Below are positions 8,816-18,203 of a stretch of DNA of 46,609 bases, piece by piece. The position numbers and the translations under genes are program-made. This DNA comes from Clostridium sp. Lineage in GTDB: Bacteria; Bacillota; Clostridia; Acetivibrionales; Acetivibrionaceae. Position 1 is the stretch's first letter. Every line of letters starts with the position of its first letter. The stretch spans positions 1 through 46,609 of the forward strand of contig JAAZML010000116.1 of NCBI GenBank assembly GCA_012798835.1, given 5' to 3'. The notes under the pieces were generated by a model that was given only the letters and a program-made list of their open reading frames with translations, had not been told where the DNA came from and made no database searches.

Positions 8816-9325
8816 ATGAATACTGCTAAAAGGGTGGCTTTGCTAGGTGTATTAACTTCGCAAGCATTGGTCTTATCAATAGTTGAATCGTTAATACCGA
8901 TACCAGTAGCGATACCGGGGATAAAGCTTGGTCTTGCAAACATTGTAACCGTCTTGGTAATCATTTTTTTTGGAGGTGGGGAGGCTTTAACCGTTACACT
9001 TATAAGGTGTATTTTGTCATCTGTTTTTAGCGGTGGCGGATTGATGATTTTTTTATTCAGTATTAGCGGGGGAATGCTAAGTACCCTTTTTATGGTGTTG
9101 ATATATAAAATAGGAGGAAACAAATTCAGCATAATTGGCGTAAGCATCGTTGGAGCAACAGCCCATAATATAGGGCAGCTTTTAATGGCCATCCTTTTTA
9201 TGGGGACTCTTTTTGTTGTTAACCTCCTTCCAATTCTTTTAATTTCGGGGTGTGTAATGGGATTTATCACAGGTATTACAAGCAATTTGCTGGTGAAGAT
9301 TCTTAAAAAGACAAAAATATTATAA
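8816..9325 (+). CDS. Gx transporter family integral membrane protein (heptaprenyl diphosphate synthase component I-like)
   Basis: 169 aa, almost wholly hydrophobic, with about five membrane segments. It contains the family-typical start (KRVALLGVLTSQALVLSIVES), the IPGIKLGLANIVTV motif and an SISGGMLSTLFM segment. The family is often labelled heptaprenyl diphosphate synthase component I but is better regarded as an S-component-like membrane protein of unsettled substrate. It lies 28 bp behind the NusG_II gene in the same operon, which links it to quinone or flavin redox metabolism (inference). Confidence 0.8.
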   Translation: MNTAKRVALLGVLTSQALVLSIVESLIPIPVAIPGIKLGLANIVTVLVIIFFGGGEALTVTLIRCILSSVFSGGGLMIFLFSISGGMLSTLFMVLIYKIGGNKFSIIGVSIVGATAHNIGQLLMAILFMGTLFVVNLLPILLISGCVMGFITGITSNLLVKILKKTKIL

Positions 9326-9478
9326 TATCCTAAATGGGTTCTTGTAATATAATAGATACGCATATACTTGAATTAGTTATGTATTATGGATGAATATTAT
9401 TAAAAGTGGCTTGAAAACATCGGTGATTTATATTATCGTATAGTTATAGAGTATAAATAAGAAGGGATAGATGCCGGT

Positions 9479-9892
9479 GTGATTAAGGTGATATGTGGCA
9501 AAAAGGGTGTGGGCAAAACAAGGGCCCTTGTAGAGTCTGCAAATGATATTGTTAATTCATCTTTGGGCGACATTGTATTTATTAGTGGTAGAAGGCGTTT
9601 GATGTATGATCTGAATAATAGGATTAGGTTGACGAATTTGTTTGAGTTTCCAGTCGATTTTAGTAGTTCTAGTACTTTTCTTGGTTTTGTCTGCGGTATT
9701 ATTTCAGCCAACTATGATATTAAAGCAGTATATATTGATGATTTAGCATGTATTATTGATGATGTTACCGATGGATTGGATGAAATATTCGATGGCATAA
9801 ATAAGATTTCCTCAAAATTTAATATTGATTTTTATATTTCCGTTGAGGGGGATCCTAATTCAATGCCCGATTATGTTAGAGCATATTATTAG
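9479..9892 (+). CDS. Small P-loop NTPase-like protein, uncharacterised
   Basis: 137 aa starting at GTG 9479 (SD GAAGGG upstream; the ATG at 9471 stops after three codons). A clear Walker A is present at the N-terminus (CGKKGVGKT, residues 5-13). A conserved-looking block GRRRLMYDLNNRIRL follows (~39-53), and then a Walker B-like segment IKAVYIDDLACI. Similar short clostridial proteins are often mislabelled PilT-like. No partner domain is present, so it may regulate or load something else. It stands alone between the redox cassette and the structured non-coding region upstream of priA. Confidence 0.6.
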   Translation: MIKVICGKKGVGKTRALVESANDIVNSSLGDIVFISGRRRLMYDLNNRIRLTNLFEFPVDFSSSSTFLGFVCGIISANYDIKAVYIDDLACIIDDVTDGLDEIFDGINKISSKFNIDFYISVEGDPNSMPDYVRAYY

Positions 9893-10213
9893 ACATACAA
9901 ATACAAGAGCATTTTGGAGCTTATGGGCAAGGACACTTTTTTAAAAAGGGGAAGTAGTGTTCAAAAGGCTAGTGCCATCAAAGATGAATTATAGAGGACT
10001 GGGTAAATGTGGGTGAGTTTATCCAGCCTTTTGAAAAACCCAGATCAAACAGGCGGGCATAGAGATATAAACACCTACCGCTTTTCTGTGGATATAAAAC
10101 CTGCCCTTTATAATGGGTTGGTTTTTCTATGCTTATATTAATCATTTTCGCAAAATTTTAAATAATAATTTTATGGCTTATTTTGTAAAGCCGGGGAAGG
10201 TTGGTAGAGGGAT
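9893..10213 (+). ncRNA. Intergenic region with a candidate structured RNA (family unknown)
   Basis: There is no ORF in this 321-bp gap, but several helices are visible. TCAAAAGGCT (9961-9970) pairs perfectly with AGCCTTTTGA (10025-10034). It encloses a small CATC/GATG hairpin (9976-9986) and a CTGGGTAAA/TTTATCCAG hairpin (9999-10026), giving a three-way-junction-like layout. A second domain has GATATAAA twice (10064-10071 and 10091-10098). It ends in a terminator-like hairpin at 10096-10125. I do not recognise a known riboswitch, 6S, SRP or RNase P signature. Confidence 0.4.
10096..10126 (+). terminator. Terminator-like hairpin upstream of priA
   Basis: AAAACCTGCCC (10096-10106) pairs with GGGTTGGTTTT (10115-10125) with one mismatch and one G-U pair around an 8-nt loop. 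The T-run is part of the 3' arm and continues by one further T. It may end the candidate RNA upstream or act as an attenuator for priA. Confidence 0.45.
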
Positions 10214-12661
10214 ATGGGCAACGTTGTATCCGTTGCAATAAAAAACGCAACCAGAAAATATGATAAAGAATATAATTATAAAATCCCTGAACACTATAAT
10301 AAAAGGCTAGTTCCCGGAATGAGGGTTATTGTACCTTTTGGCCGCTCAAACAGATCCGTGGAAGCTTATATCCTTGATGTCGGTGTTACTACTACAAAAA
10401 TGGAGCTAAAAGAAATAGAAAAAGTGCTTGATAAAAAACCAGTTTTGGACGAAAAAATGTTAAAACTTGTGCACTGGATGAAAAATAGGTATATTTGCTC
10501 CTATTCAGATGCGATTAAATGTATGCTTCCGCCGGGGATAGGTGTGGAGGCCACTAGGATTATAAATCTAAAAAGCATGGGTGGCAATTTAACTGGAGAC
10601 AAAAAAAAGATAATTGATTGTCTTGGTAAAAAAAGGGGGGGCATGGAATACAAGGAATTAGAGAAAATAATCGGCGGGGAAAATTTTGAGGATAACATAA
10701 GGCATTTGATTAAAGGTGGTAATGTCGAAATTGAGGAGAAGTTTTCCCAAAGAATTAGCAAAAAAAAGATGAAAGCAGCCTATTTGGCAAAATCAAAAGA
10801 AGAAATAATTTACGATATTGAAAACAATAAAATTAAAAATATAAAGCATATAAGAATACTCGAAATGCTTATAGAAAACGAATACGTGATGGTAAACGAG
10901 TTGGTCCGTTTTGTGGGTGTTTATCGTGGTATGTTAGAAACACTTAGAAAACGTATGTATATTGATTTTAAAGATATAGATATAATTAGGGATCCTACAA
11001 AGAATAAAGTCTTTGAAAAAACCCTCCCACCTAGGCTGACATCAGAGCAGGGGGATGTTGTTAGTGAATTGAAAAAGGCGCTGGATAGGGGAAAATTCGA
11101 TGAGGTTTTACTCCATGGTATCACAGGAAGTGGTAAAACGGAGGTTTATCTCAGGAGTATAGAACATTGCATAAACTTGGATAAAAATGCTATAGTTATG
11201 GTTCCTGAAATTTCGCTTACCCCCCAGATGATTGAAAGATTTAAAGGTAGGTTCGGTGAGAAGGTAGCTGTGATTCATAGCAGGCTTTCACTTGGCGAAA
11301 GGTATGATCAATGGAGACTCATTAAGAATAAAAAGATAAGGGTTGTGGTAGGAGCAAGATCGGCCGTATTTGCACCCCTGGAGAATATAGGGATTATTAT
11401 TATCGATGAAGAGCACGAGAGTTCCTATAAGTCAGAAACCATACCCAAATATCATGCCGCCGATATATCAAGGCAGCGTTGTATTTTTGAAAAAGCAATA
11501 TTGCTTTATGGTTCGGCCACCCCTTCGATTGAAACTTATTATCGAGCAAAGGCAAATAAAATTAAACTTCTAGAAATGACAAAAAGAGCAAACAAGATGC
11601 TTCTTCCGAAGGTAGAGATTATTGACATGCGATCGGAGTTGGAAAAAGGCAATAGGTCCGTGTTTAGCGAAAAACTAAGCTTTGAAATATCTGAAAATCT
11701 CAAAAATGGTCAACAGACGATAGTTTTTCTAAATCGCAGAGGATATGCATCCTTTGTGCTATGCAGGAGTTGCGGGTTTGTTTTAATGTGTCCTTATTGT
11801 AATATTTCGCTCACTTATCATTCCCATGAAGATAGGGTTATCTGCCATTATTGTGGTTTTACAGTCAAAAACCCCAAAAAGTGTCCCAAGTGTCAAAGTA
11901 ATCATATTAGAAATTTTGGAAGCGGAACCCAAAAAATTGAGGAAGAGATAAAAAGGCAGTTCAGGGGTTGTACCGTCATTAGAATGGATGCAGACACGAC
12001 GATGGGGAAAAATTCCCATGAGGAAATTTTAGATAAATTTCGCAAAGAAAACATAAACATAATGGTTGGTACCCAGATGATAGCCAAAGGGCATGATTTC
12101 CCGAATGTCACGCTGGTAGGAGTTCTTGCGGCGGATAGTATCTTAAACACTGGGGATTATAAAGCAACTGAAAGGACATTCCAATTAATTACTCAAGTTG
12201 CCGGAAGGGCGGGCAGAGGAAAATGCCCGGGAAGGGTTATGGTGCAGACGTATAATACCGAAAGCTACAGTATCATATGCGCTTGCAAGCAGGACTATAA
12301 TAGTTTTTTTAATAAAGAGATTCTTATAAGGCGGAAGCTGGGGTACCCGCCTTTTGTCGACCTTGCATTGGTGGTATTAAGCGGTGGGGATGACTCAAGT
12401 GTAGAAAAAACTGCAATATCTATTGGGAATTTAATTAATAGTTATGCCACCAAAAAATCTATTAGGATGCAGATGTTAGGCCCAGGAAGAGCGCCCCTTT
12501 CAAAGATCAGGGGAAGGTATAGATGGAGAATAATAATTAAATGTGCAAAAGAAGATGAGCTTTTGGGGTTACTTACAAATATAACGGAACAGCATCGCTC
12601 GGGAAGCGGAAAAAAATCCGTTATTCTGAGTGTAGATATAAACCCTTTTAATATGTTATAA
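10214..12661 (+). CDS. priA: Primosomal protein N' (replication restart helicase PriA)
   Basis: PriA recognises stalled forks and unwinds DNA 3'-5' to reload the replisome. The 815-aa protein has the 3'-end-binding N-domain (VAIKNATRKYDKEYNYKIPE). The helicase core shows Walker A HGITGSGKTEVYL, DEAH-box variant IIDEEHESSYK, motif III YGSATPS and motif VI QVAGRAGR. A Cys-rich zinc insertion (CRSCG, CPYC, CHYCG, CPKC) lies at ~518-565. All eight zinc-ligand cysteines are present. It heads the conserved priA-def-fmt gene order. The C-terminus is complete and an extended -10 (TGTTATAAT, 12654-12662) overlaps its stop, possibly serving def. Confidence 0.97.
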   Translation: MGNVVSVAIKNATRKYDKEYNYKIPEHYNKRLVPGMRVIVPFGRSNRSVEAYILDVGVTTTKMELKEIEKVLDKKPVLDEKMLKLVHWMKNRYICSYSDAIKCMLPPGIGVEATRIINLKSMGGNLTGDKKKIIDCLGKKRGGMEYKELEKIIGGENFEDNIRHLIKGGNVEIEEKFSQRISKKKMKAAYLAKSKEEIIYDIENNKIKNIKHIRILEMLIENEYVMVNELVRFVGVYRGMLETLRKRMYIDFKDIDIIRDPTKNKVFEKTLPPRLTSEQGDVVSELKKALDRGKFDEVLLHGITGSGKTEVYLRSIEHCINLDKNAIVMVPEISLTPQMIERFKGRFGEKVAVIHSRLSLGERYDQWRLIKNKKIRVVVGARSAVFAPLENIGIIIIDEEHESSYKSETIPKYHAADISRQRCIFEKAILLYGSATPSIETYYRAKANKIKLLEMTKRANKMLLPKVEIIDMRSELEKGNRSVFSEKLSFEISENLKNGQQTIVFLNRRGYASFVLCRSCGFVLMCPYCNISLTYHSHEDRVICHYCGFTVKNPKKCPKCQSNHIRNFGSGTQKIEEEIKRQFRGCTVIRMDADTTMGKNSHEEILDKFRKENINIMVGTQMIAKGHDFPNVTLVGVLAADSILNTGDYKATERTFQLITQVAGRAGRGKCPGRVMVQTYNTESYSIICACKQDYNSFFNKEILIRRKLGYPPFVDLALVVLSGGDDSSVEKTAISIGNLINSYATKKSIRMQMLGPGRAPLSKIRGRYRWRIIIKCAKEDELLGLLTNITEQHRSGSGKKSVILSVDINPFNML

Positions 12662-12700
12662 TACGCTTATACTTTTAAAAGAATTTAGGAGGATGTAGCT

Positions 12701-13168
12701 GTGGCTATAAGACAGATAAGGGAACATGGGGATGAAATTTTAACAAAAACATCAAAAAAGGTCGATGTGGTAAATGATAGAATAAGGCTTCTGTTAGATG
12801 ATATGGCAGAGACAATGTATACCGCCAGCGGTGTTGGGCTCGCGGCGCCACAGATCGGTGTTTTAAGAAGAGTGATTATTATAGATATTGGGGAAGGATT
12901 GCAAGAACTTATAAACCCCGTAATCATTGAGGAAGAGGGGGAACAGATAGAGATTGAGGGATGTCTGAGCCTCCCGGGGATTGCAGGAGAGGTTAAAAGG
13001 CCTGCAAAAGTGCTTGTAAAGGCACTGAACGCAAAAAGTGAAGAAATTACGGTGGAAGGTGAGGGCCTTTTGGCAAGAGCTCTATGCCATGAAATAGATC
13101 ACCTTGATGGTATACTTTTTAATCAAAAGGCGATTAAACTATTTGAAACAGGAAATAATTCTGAATAG
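12701..13168 (+). CDS. def: Peptide deformylase
   Basis: Def removes the N-formyl group from nascent proteins and is a metalloenzyme. The three diagnostic motifs are intact: [19 protein letters not shown] (metal Cys) and HEIDHLDG (metal His pair and catalytic Glu). The start is GTG 12701 behind AGGAGG. Length of 155 aa fits the short clostridial form. It lies 39 bp after priA and 34 bp before fmt, so the enzymes that add and remove formyl groups are co-transcribed. Confidence 0.97.
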   Translation: MAIRQIREHGDEILTKTSKKVDVVNDRIRLLLDDMAETMYTASGVGLAAPQIGVLRRVIIIDIGEGLQELINPVIIEEEGEQIEIEGCLSLPGIAGEVKRPAKVLVKALNAKSEEITVEGEGLLARALCHEIDHLDGILFNQKAIKLFETGNNSE

Positions 13169-13202
13169 GGAAACAATACATTATAGCAGGGGAGTGACAA
13201 AT

Positions 13203-14135
13203 TTGAAAATAGTATTTATGGGGACCCCGGGTTTTGCGCTTCCAAGTCTTGGGATGTTAAAAAATGAAGGATATAATATTCTGGCGGTAGTAACACAACC
13301 TGATAAGCCCAAAGGAAGGGGTAAAAGGATCTCAATGCCGCCTGTAAAGGAATATGCAATTAAAAATGATATTGCAGTTTTGCAGCCTAAATCAGTAAGG
13401 GCACCGGAGTTTATAAATTGCATGAAAGATTTAAATCCAGACTTAATGGTTACGGCGGCTTATGGAAAAATATTGCCCGCATCTGTGCTGGATATCCCTA
13501 TTTATGGATGTATAAATGTTCATGCCTCTTTATTGCCAAAGTATAGGGGAGCAGCGCCGGTGCATTGGGCAATAATAAATGGTGAAAAGATTAGTGGTGT
13601 TACAACCATGTATACTGATATAGGCATGGATACGGGAGATATACTCTTGAGCGAAAAGGTGTCGATTTCAGAAGGGATGACGGCTGGGGAACTTCATGAT
13701 CATTTGGCCCTACTCGGTGCAAAGGTTTTGAAAAAAACTTTGCTGGAAGTAAAGGCGGGTACGGTAAAGAGAGTACCCCAAAAAGAAGATGAGGCAACCT
13801 ACGCACCTATGATGGATAAGGATGTGGGTTGCGTTGACTGGTCAAAATCTTCAGTGCAGATTCATAACCTTATAAGGGGAACGAACCCATGGCCCTGTGC
13901 GTTTTCTAAACATAAAGGAAAGAAAATGAAGCTGTGGGTATCCAAGGTATTTAATTGTGATAAACATAATTACGTACCTGGTACGATTTGCCAAATGGAT
14001 AAAGAGAAAATAATCGTAGCATGCGGCTTGGGGATGATTGAGCTAAAAGAGGTTCAGTATGAGTCTTGCAAAAGAATGCCGATAGAAGATTTTATTTGCG
14101 GCTGCAGAATGGATGAAGGTGAAATATTTGGTTAA
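13203..14135 (+). CDS. fmt: Methionyl-tRNA formyltransferase
   Basis: Fmt formylates initiator Met-tRNA using 10-formyl-THF. The N-terminus MKIVFMGTPGFALPSL is canonical and starts at TTG 13203, with AGGGGAG at 13187-13193 in good position; an in-frame GTG at 13194 abuts the SD and is less likely. The catalytic core has NVHASLLPKYRGAAPVHWAIINGE (Asn/His) and TTMYTDIGMDTGDIL (Asp). The C-terminal tRNA-binding domain (~205-310) is complete. Size is 310 aa. The 3' end overlaps the DUF116 gene by 23 bp, suggesting coupling. Confidence 0.96.
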   Translation: MKIVFMGTPGFALPSLGMLKNEGYNILAVVTQPDKPKGRGKRISMPPVKEYAIKNDIAVLQPKSVRAPEFINCMKDLNPDLMVTAAYGKILPASVLDIPIYGCINVHASLLPKYRGAAPVHWAIINGEKISGVTTMYTDIGMDTGDILLSEKVSISEGMTAGELHDHLALLGAKVLKKTLLEVKAGTVKRVPQKEDEATYAPMMDKDVGCVDWSKSSVQIHNLIRGTNPWPCAFSKHKGKKMKLWVSKVFNCDKHNYVPGTICQMDKEKIIVACGLGMIELKEVQYESCKRMPIEDFICGCRMDEGEIFG

Positions 14136-14883
14136 TCCAATTAAAAAATTCACTTCCCTAGTGGGGGGCATATTTGTATTATTATTATTAGTTTTAATAT
14201 CGTTGGGTTTTGTGTTTAACTATTCGACTTTGCGGGTATACAAATTTATGTTATTAATCTTAATTGCATTGATAACAATAATGCTGCTGTATTATTTTAT
14301 TACAGTAATAGCAATTTTGCATATTTATAAACACAAAAAATCTTCTAAAGTATTTTTGTTTATGGCCAAAACGGGGTTTGGTATGTTGTTTCCCCTAGTT
14401 TTTTTTATTACGAAAATTTGGGGCAACAATAAAGACAGTATAAGAGCGTTTTACATTGAACTTAATAATATATTAGTAGATTTGGAAAGAACACGATTTG
14501 AATCCCATAGGATTCTTGTGCTTCTGCCTCATTGTTTGCAAAATGCAGCATGTATGTATAAAATTACAAACGATATCAACAATTGCAAAAAATGTGGACG
14601 ATGTTCCATTGGGAAGATTATAGAAATTGCTCATGAAAAAGGGGTAGCAGTGCATGTGGTTACGGGTGGAACTGCCGCAAGGAATATAGTATCAAAATTG
14701 AATCCTAGCATTATACTTGCGGTAGCGTGCGAAAGGGATCTAACAAGCGGAATTGAAGATGTAGGGAAAATTCCTGTGATTGGGATAATTAATGACAGAC
14801 CCAACGGACCATGCTATAATACAAATATAGATATCGCTAAATTTAAAAAAAGACTTGACGAAATAATAGCCTTGCCGGAATGA
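14113..14883 (+). CDS. DUF116 family membrane protein with Cys-rich domain
   Basis: 256 aa. Two or three N-terminal membrane segments span residues ~12-85, followed by a cytosolic domain with the DUF116 Cys arrangement: LPHCLQNAAC, then NNCKKCGRCSIGKI, then AVACERDL and GPCYNT. The CxxCxxC-like cluster suggests metal or Fe-S binding (inference). The function of the family is unknown. It is nevertheless a constant neighbour of def/fmt in Clostridia, and here its start overlaps fmt. The ATG at 14113 is used; a GTG at 14119 is an alternative. Confidence 0.85.
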   Translation: MKVKYLVNPIKKFTSLVGGIFVLLLLVLISLGFVFNYSTLRVYKFMLLILIALITIMLLYYFITVIAILHIYKHKKSSKVFLFMAKTGFGMLFPLVFFITKIWGNNKDSIRAFYIELNNILVDLERTRFESHRILVLLPHCLQNAACMYKITNDINNCKKCGRCSIGKIIEIAHEKGVAVHVVTGGTAARNIVSKLNPSIILAVACERDLTSGIEDVGKIPVIGIINDRPNGPCYNTNIDIAKFKKRLDEIIALPE

Positions 14884-15067
14884 AAGAAAGATACCGTGAC
14901 ATATATTATGGGGAGCCAAATCGTAGTGGATCACTAGGTGTTAAATCCCATTTATAGATGTAATAATTCTAATACTATATCGGGAAAACTGATATTGGTA
15001 AGGAGCGGGGGTTTATTGTCAGGTTTTTAACATAGCACATTAAATATCTTTAAAGGAGGTTTTATAC

Positions 15068-15754
15068 ATGTTTTATTTAGATTCATATTATTTGTTGCTT
15101 GTGGTGCCAGCTCTTTTATTTTCTTTATTTGCACAGTTTAAGGTCAAGAATTCTTTTAATAAATACAGTCGTATCCGTAACACAAAGGGTATGACTGGGG
15201 CGGATGTAGCAAAATCCATCCTTGAAAGAAGCGGATTATACGATGTAAGGATCGAGAGAGTTGCTGGGGAACTTACAGATCATTACGATCCAAGGACAAA
15301 GGTGGTAAGACTTTCCCAATCAGTTTATGGAAGTGATTCCATTGCGGCTATAGGTGTGGCAGCTCACGAAACCGGTCACGCTATACAGCACAGTGTCGGT
15401 TATGGGCCACTGGCGCTAAGGAGTACACTTGTCCCTGTTGCAAGAATAGGCTCAAACCTGGGTTTTCCATTTGCTTTTATCGGATTGCTTTTGAGATTAC
15501 CTTTTTTGGTTAATGTCGGGATTGTATTGTTTTCAATGGCCGTTGCATTCACTTTGATTACCCTTCCGGTGGAATTTAACGCCAGCAAGAGGGCGATCCG
15601 TACTCTAGAAGATACGGGGCTTTTGGATTATAGTGAGGTAGATCCCGCAAAAAAGGTATTAAATGCTGCGGCTATGACTTATGTAGCTTCGACTGCCGTT
15701 GCGGTAGCAAACTTACTGCGTTTAATGTTATTATCATCAAGAAGAAGGCGTTAA
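15068..15754 (+). CDS. Membrane zinc metallopeptidase, YugP type
   Basis: 228-aa integral membrane protease with an HExxH-type zinc motif (AAHETGHAIQH, ~98-108) and membrane helices before and after it (N-terminal ~5-22; ~140-175; C-terminal ~205-222). VKNSFNKYSRIRNTKGMTGADVAKSIL is the usual N-terminal region of the family. The probable third ligand lies in PVEFNASKRAI. A strong SD (AAAGGAGG) precedes ATG 15068. It sits 4 bp before rsmB in the conserved fmt-to-thiN block. The physiological substrate is unknown; the family is inferred to work in membrane protein quality control. Confidence 0.85.
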   Translation: MFYLDSYYLLLVVPALLFSLFAQFKVKNSFNKYSRIRNTKGMTGADVAKSILERSGLYDVRIERVAGELTDHYDPRTKVVRLSQSVYGSDSIAAIGVAAHETGHAIQHSVGYGPLALRSTLVPVARIGSNLGFPFAFIGLLLRLPFLVNVGIVLFSMAVAFTLITLPVEFNASKRAIRTLEDTGLLDYSEVDPAKKVLNAAAMTYVASTAVAVANLLRLMLLSSRRRR

Positions 15755-15758
15755 TTCT

Positions 15759-17111
15759 ATGAAAGTGGATAAACCCCGTAAGACAGCCCTAGAAATACTC
15801 TATGATATAGACAAAAAGGGTGCATATTCTAACATCTCTTTAAATAGAATTTTAAGCACTAGGGAATTAAGGGATATAGATCGTGCTTTTATAACCGATA
15901 TAGTTTATGGCACATTGAATAAAAGGCTGACCATTGACTATCTTATAGAGCAATATTCCCGGATAAAAATAAAAAGACTATCACCTTGGGTGTTAAATAT
16001 ACTCAGGATGGGTATTTACCAATTGGTTTTTATGGATAAAGTACCCGCCTCGGCTGCTTGTAATGAGAGTGTAAAGCTGGCAAAAAAGTTTGGACATTCG
16101 GCAAGCAGCCGTTATGTCAACGCTGTATTAAGAAATATAGCAAGGAATATTGCGGATTTGCCATATCCCACTAAGGAGGGGGATATAACCAAATATTTAT
16201 CAATAATGCATTCCTACCCCGAATGGATGGTGCAAAGGTGGTTAAAACGTTTTGGCGAAAAGTTTACCGAGGAATTTTTAAAAGCCGGGAACGAAGTGCC
16301 TCCCTTTACTATTAGGGTTAATACACTAAAAGTATCGAAAGGGGATCTTGCCGTTCTTTTGGCTGATAATGGGTTTAGGGTCAAGGACGGGAATTATATT
16401 AATGAAGCCTTAATAATAGAAAACCCGACAGCAATAAAAGATATTAATGGTTTTTCAAAAGGCTATTTTCAAGTCCAGGATGAAAGCTCAATGCTAGTAT
16501 CAAGGGTGCTGGATCCAAAGCCTGGGCAGCTTGTTATTGATGTTTGCGGTGCCCCGGGAGGGAAGTCTACCCATATAGCACAGCTTATGAACAATGAGGG
16601 TCTTGTAGTGTCAAGAGATATATATGAACATAAAACCGAGCTAATCGATAAGGCATGCTCAAGGTTGGGGATTAATATAATAAAAACTGAGATTTTCGAT
16701 GCAGCAATCTCTGATGAGGCACTTACTGGGAAGGCCGACAGGGTTTTGGTGGACGCTCCTTGTACGGGTTTTGGTATAATAAGAAGAAAACCAGATATTA
16801 AATGGACTAGAAAATCGGACGATAAAGAAAAGTTGGCTGGGATTCAAAACAAAATTCTCTATGCAGCTTCAAAATATGTAAGAAACGGTGGCGTGCTTGT
16901 TTACAGTACTTGCACCGTTGAGCCGGAAGAAAATGAAGGGATAGTTAAAAAATTTATTCACAACAACGAAGACTTCCATTTGGAGGATGTTTCTTCATAT
17001 ATTTCAGAAGGATTTAAAAATTATAACCCTGATAGCGGTTGTATGCAGTTATATCCAAATGTGCATGGCACAGATGGTTTTTTTATTGCGAAAATGGTAC
17101 GGAAGGATTAA
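15759..17111 (+). CDS. rsmB: 16S rRNA (cytosine-967 C5)-methyltransferase
   Basis: RsmB (Sun/Fmu) methylates C967 of 16S rRNA with SAM. The N-terminal ~140 aa form the NusB-like RNA-binding domain ([20 protein letters not shown]). The Rossmann methyltransferase follows, with [19 protein letters not shown] (SAM loop), [18 protein letters not shown] (motif IV Cys) and [13 protein letters not shown] (motif VI catalytic Cys). At 450 aa it is full length. It is tightly packed between yugP and rlmN. Confidence 0.96.
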   Translation: MKVDKPRKTALEILYDIDKKGAYSNISLNRILSTRELRDIDRAFITDIVYGTLNKRLTIDYLIEQYSRIKIKRLSPWVLNILRMGIYQLVFMDKVPASAACNESVKLAKKFGHSASSRYVNAVLRNIARNIADLPYPTKEGDITKYLSIMHSYPEWMVQRWLKRFGEKFTEEFLKAGNEVPPFTIRVNTLKVSKGDLAVLLADNGFRVKDGNYINEALIIENPTAIKDINGFSKGYFQVQDESSMLVSRVLDPKPGQLVIDVCGAPGGKSTHIAQLMNNEGLVVSRDIYEHKTELIDKACSRLGINIIKTEIFDAAISDEALTGKADRVLVDAPCTGFGIIRRKPDIKWTRKSDDKEKLAGIQNKILYAASKYVRNGGVLVYSTCTVEPEENEGIVKKFIHNNEDFHLEDVSSYISEGFKNYNPDSGCMQLYPNVHGTDGFFIAKMVRKD

Positions 17112-17116
17112 TTTAT

Positions 17117-18148
17117 ATGGAAAATAAAGTGGATCTTCTTTGCTTAACACCCACCGAACTTGAATTTTTTTTTCTTAATATGGGAGAGAAGAAATTTCGT
17201 TCAGAACAGGTTTTTCGATGGGTAAGCAGGGGAGTAAAAGATATAGAACAAATGTCTGATCTTTCAAAGGAGCTGAGAAGTCAGCTAAGTGAGAGGGCAT
17301 ATATAAACAAACTTCGAATTATCAGAAAGCTTGTATCCGATATTGATGGAACCCAAAAGTATCTTTTAGGGCTTTTGGATGGCAATGCAATTGAAAGCGT
17401 CTTAATGGAATATTTGCATGGCCGTAGCATATGTATATCTTCGCAGGCGGGTTGCAAGATGGGTTGTAAATTTTGTGCTTCTACCCATGCAGGTTTTGTA
17501 AGAAATCTCACCGCAGGTGAAATGCTTGATCAGGTAATAACTATACAAACAGATACAGGTAAAAAGATTAATAATGTAGTAATCATGGGAATAGGGGAGC
17601 CCTTGGATAATTACGATAATCTAATAAAGTTTTTAAGGCTTGTAAACCATAAAGATGGTCTGAACATAGGAGCAAGGCATATTACAATTTCGACTTGTGG
17701 CCTTGTGCCGCAAATCATAAAATTATCGAGGGAAGATATCCAAGTTACATTGTCTATATCCCTTCACGCACCAAATGACAATATAAGGAATAAAATTATG
17801 CCTGTAAATAGTAGATATTCTATTGACAAATTAATTGGAGCATGTAAGATATATACTAAGACCACTAAACGAAGGATTACCTTCGAATATGCTATGATTG
17901 GCACAGTGAATGACTCCCATGCCAATGCTGTTGAATTGGCTGACCTCATAGGAGATATGCTTTGTCATGTAAACCTTATACCTATAAACGATGTTCCGGG
18001 GACGGGGTTTAAAAAAAGTTCAAGAGAAAAAGTGCTTAAATTTAAAGAGGTACTTAATAAACATGGTATAGAAACCACAATAAGGCGGGAGCTTGGAAGT
18101 GATATAAACGCTGCATGCGGACAATTACGGAGGGTTCTTAATAAATAG
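17117..18148 (+). CDS. rlmN: Dual-specificity 23S rRNA/tRNA adenine-C2 methyltransferase
   Basis: This radical-SAM enzyme methylates A2503 of 23S rRNA and A37 of some tRNAs. The 4Fe-4S motif is [21 protein letters not shown] and the late region [17 protein letters not shown] (with the catalytic Cys) are also present. The start is ATG 17117 with GGAAGGA 17101-17107 upstream, giving 343 aa. A longer frame opening at 17039 lies inside rsmB and is not used. It is 5 bp after rsmB. Confidence 0.96.
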   Translation: MENKVDLLCLTPTELEFFFLNMGEKKFRSEQVFRWVSRGVKDIEQMSDLSKELRSQLSERAYINKLRIIRKLVSDIDGTQKYLLGLLDGNAIESVLMEYLHGRSICISSQAGCKMGCKFCASTHAGFVRNLTAGEMLDQVITIQTDTGKKINNVVIMGIGEPLDNYDNLIKFLRLVNHKDGLNIGARHITISTCGLVPQIIKLSREDIQVTLSISLHAPNDNIRNKIMPVNSRYSIDKLIGACKIYTKTTKRRITFEYAMIGTVNDSHANAVELADLIGDMLCHVNLIPINDVPGTGFKKSSREKVLKFKEVLNKHGIETTIRRELGSDINAACGQLRRVLNK

Positions 18149-18203
18149 ATATTGCTGGTTTTAAATAAAACATTATATTTAGCTGTTCTTAGGGAGTGGG
18201 GAT

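Noticed and set aside
8794-9363. 189-codon open frame antisense to the Gx-transporter gene
   Set aside because: The hydrophobic plus-strand gene has good family motifs, operon spacing and an SD; the antisense frame has none.
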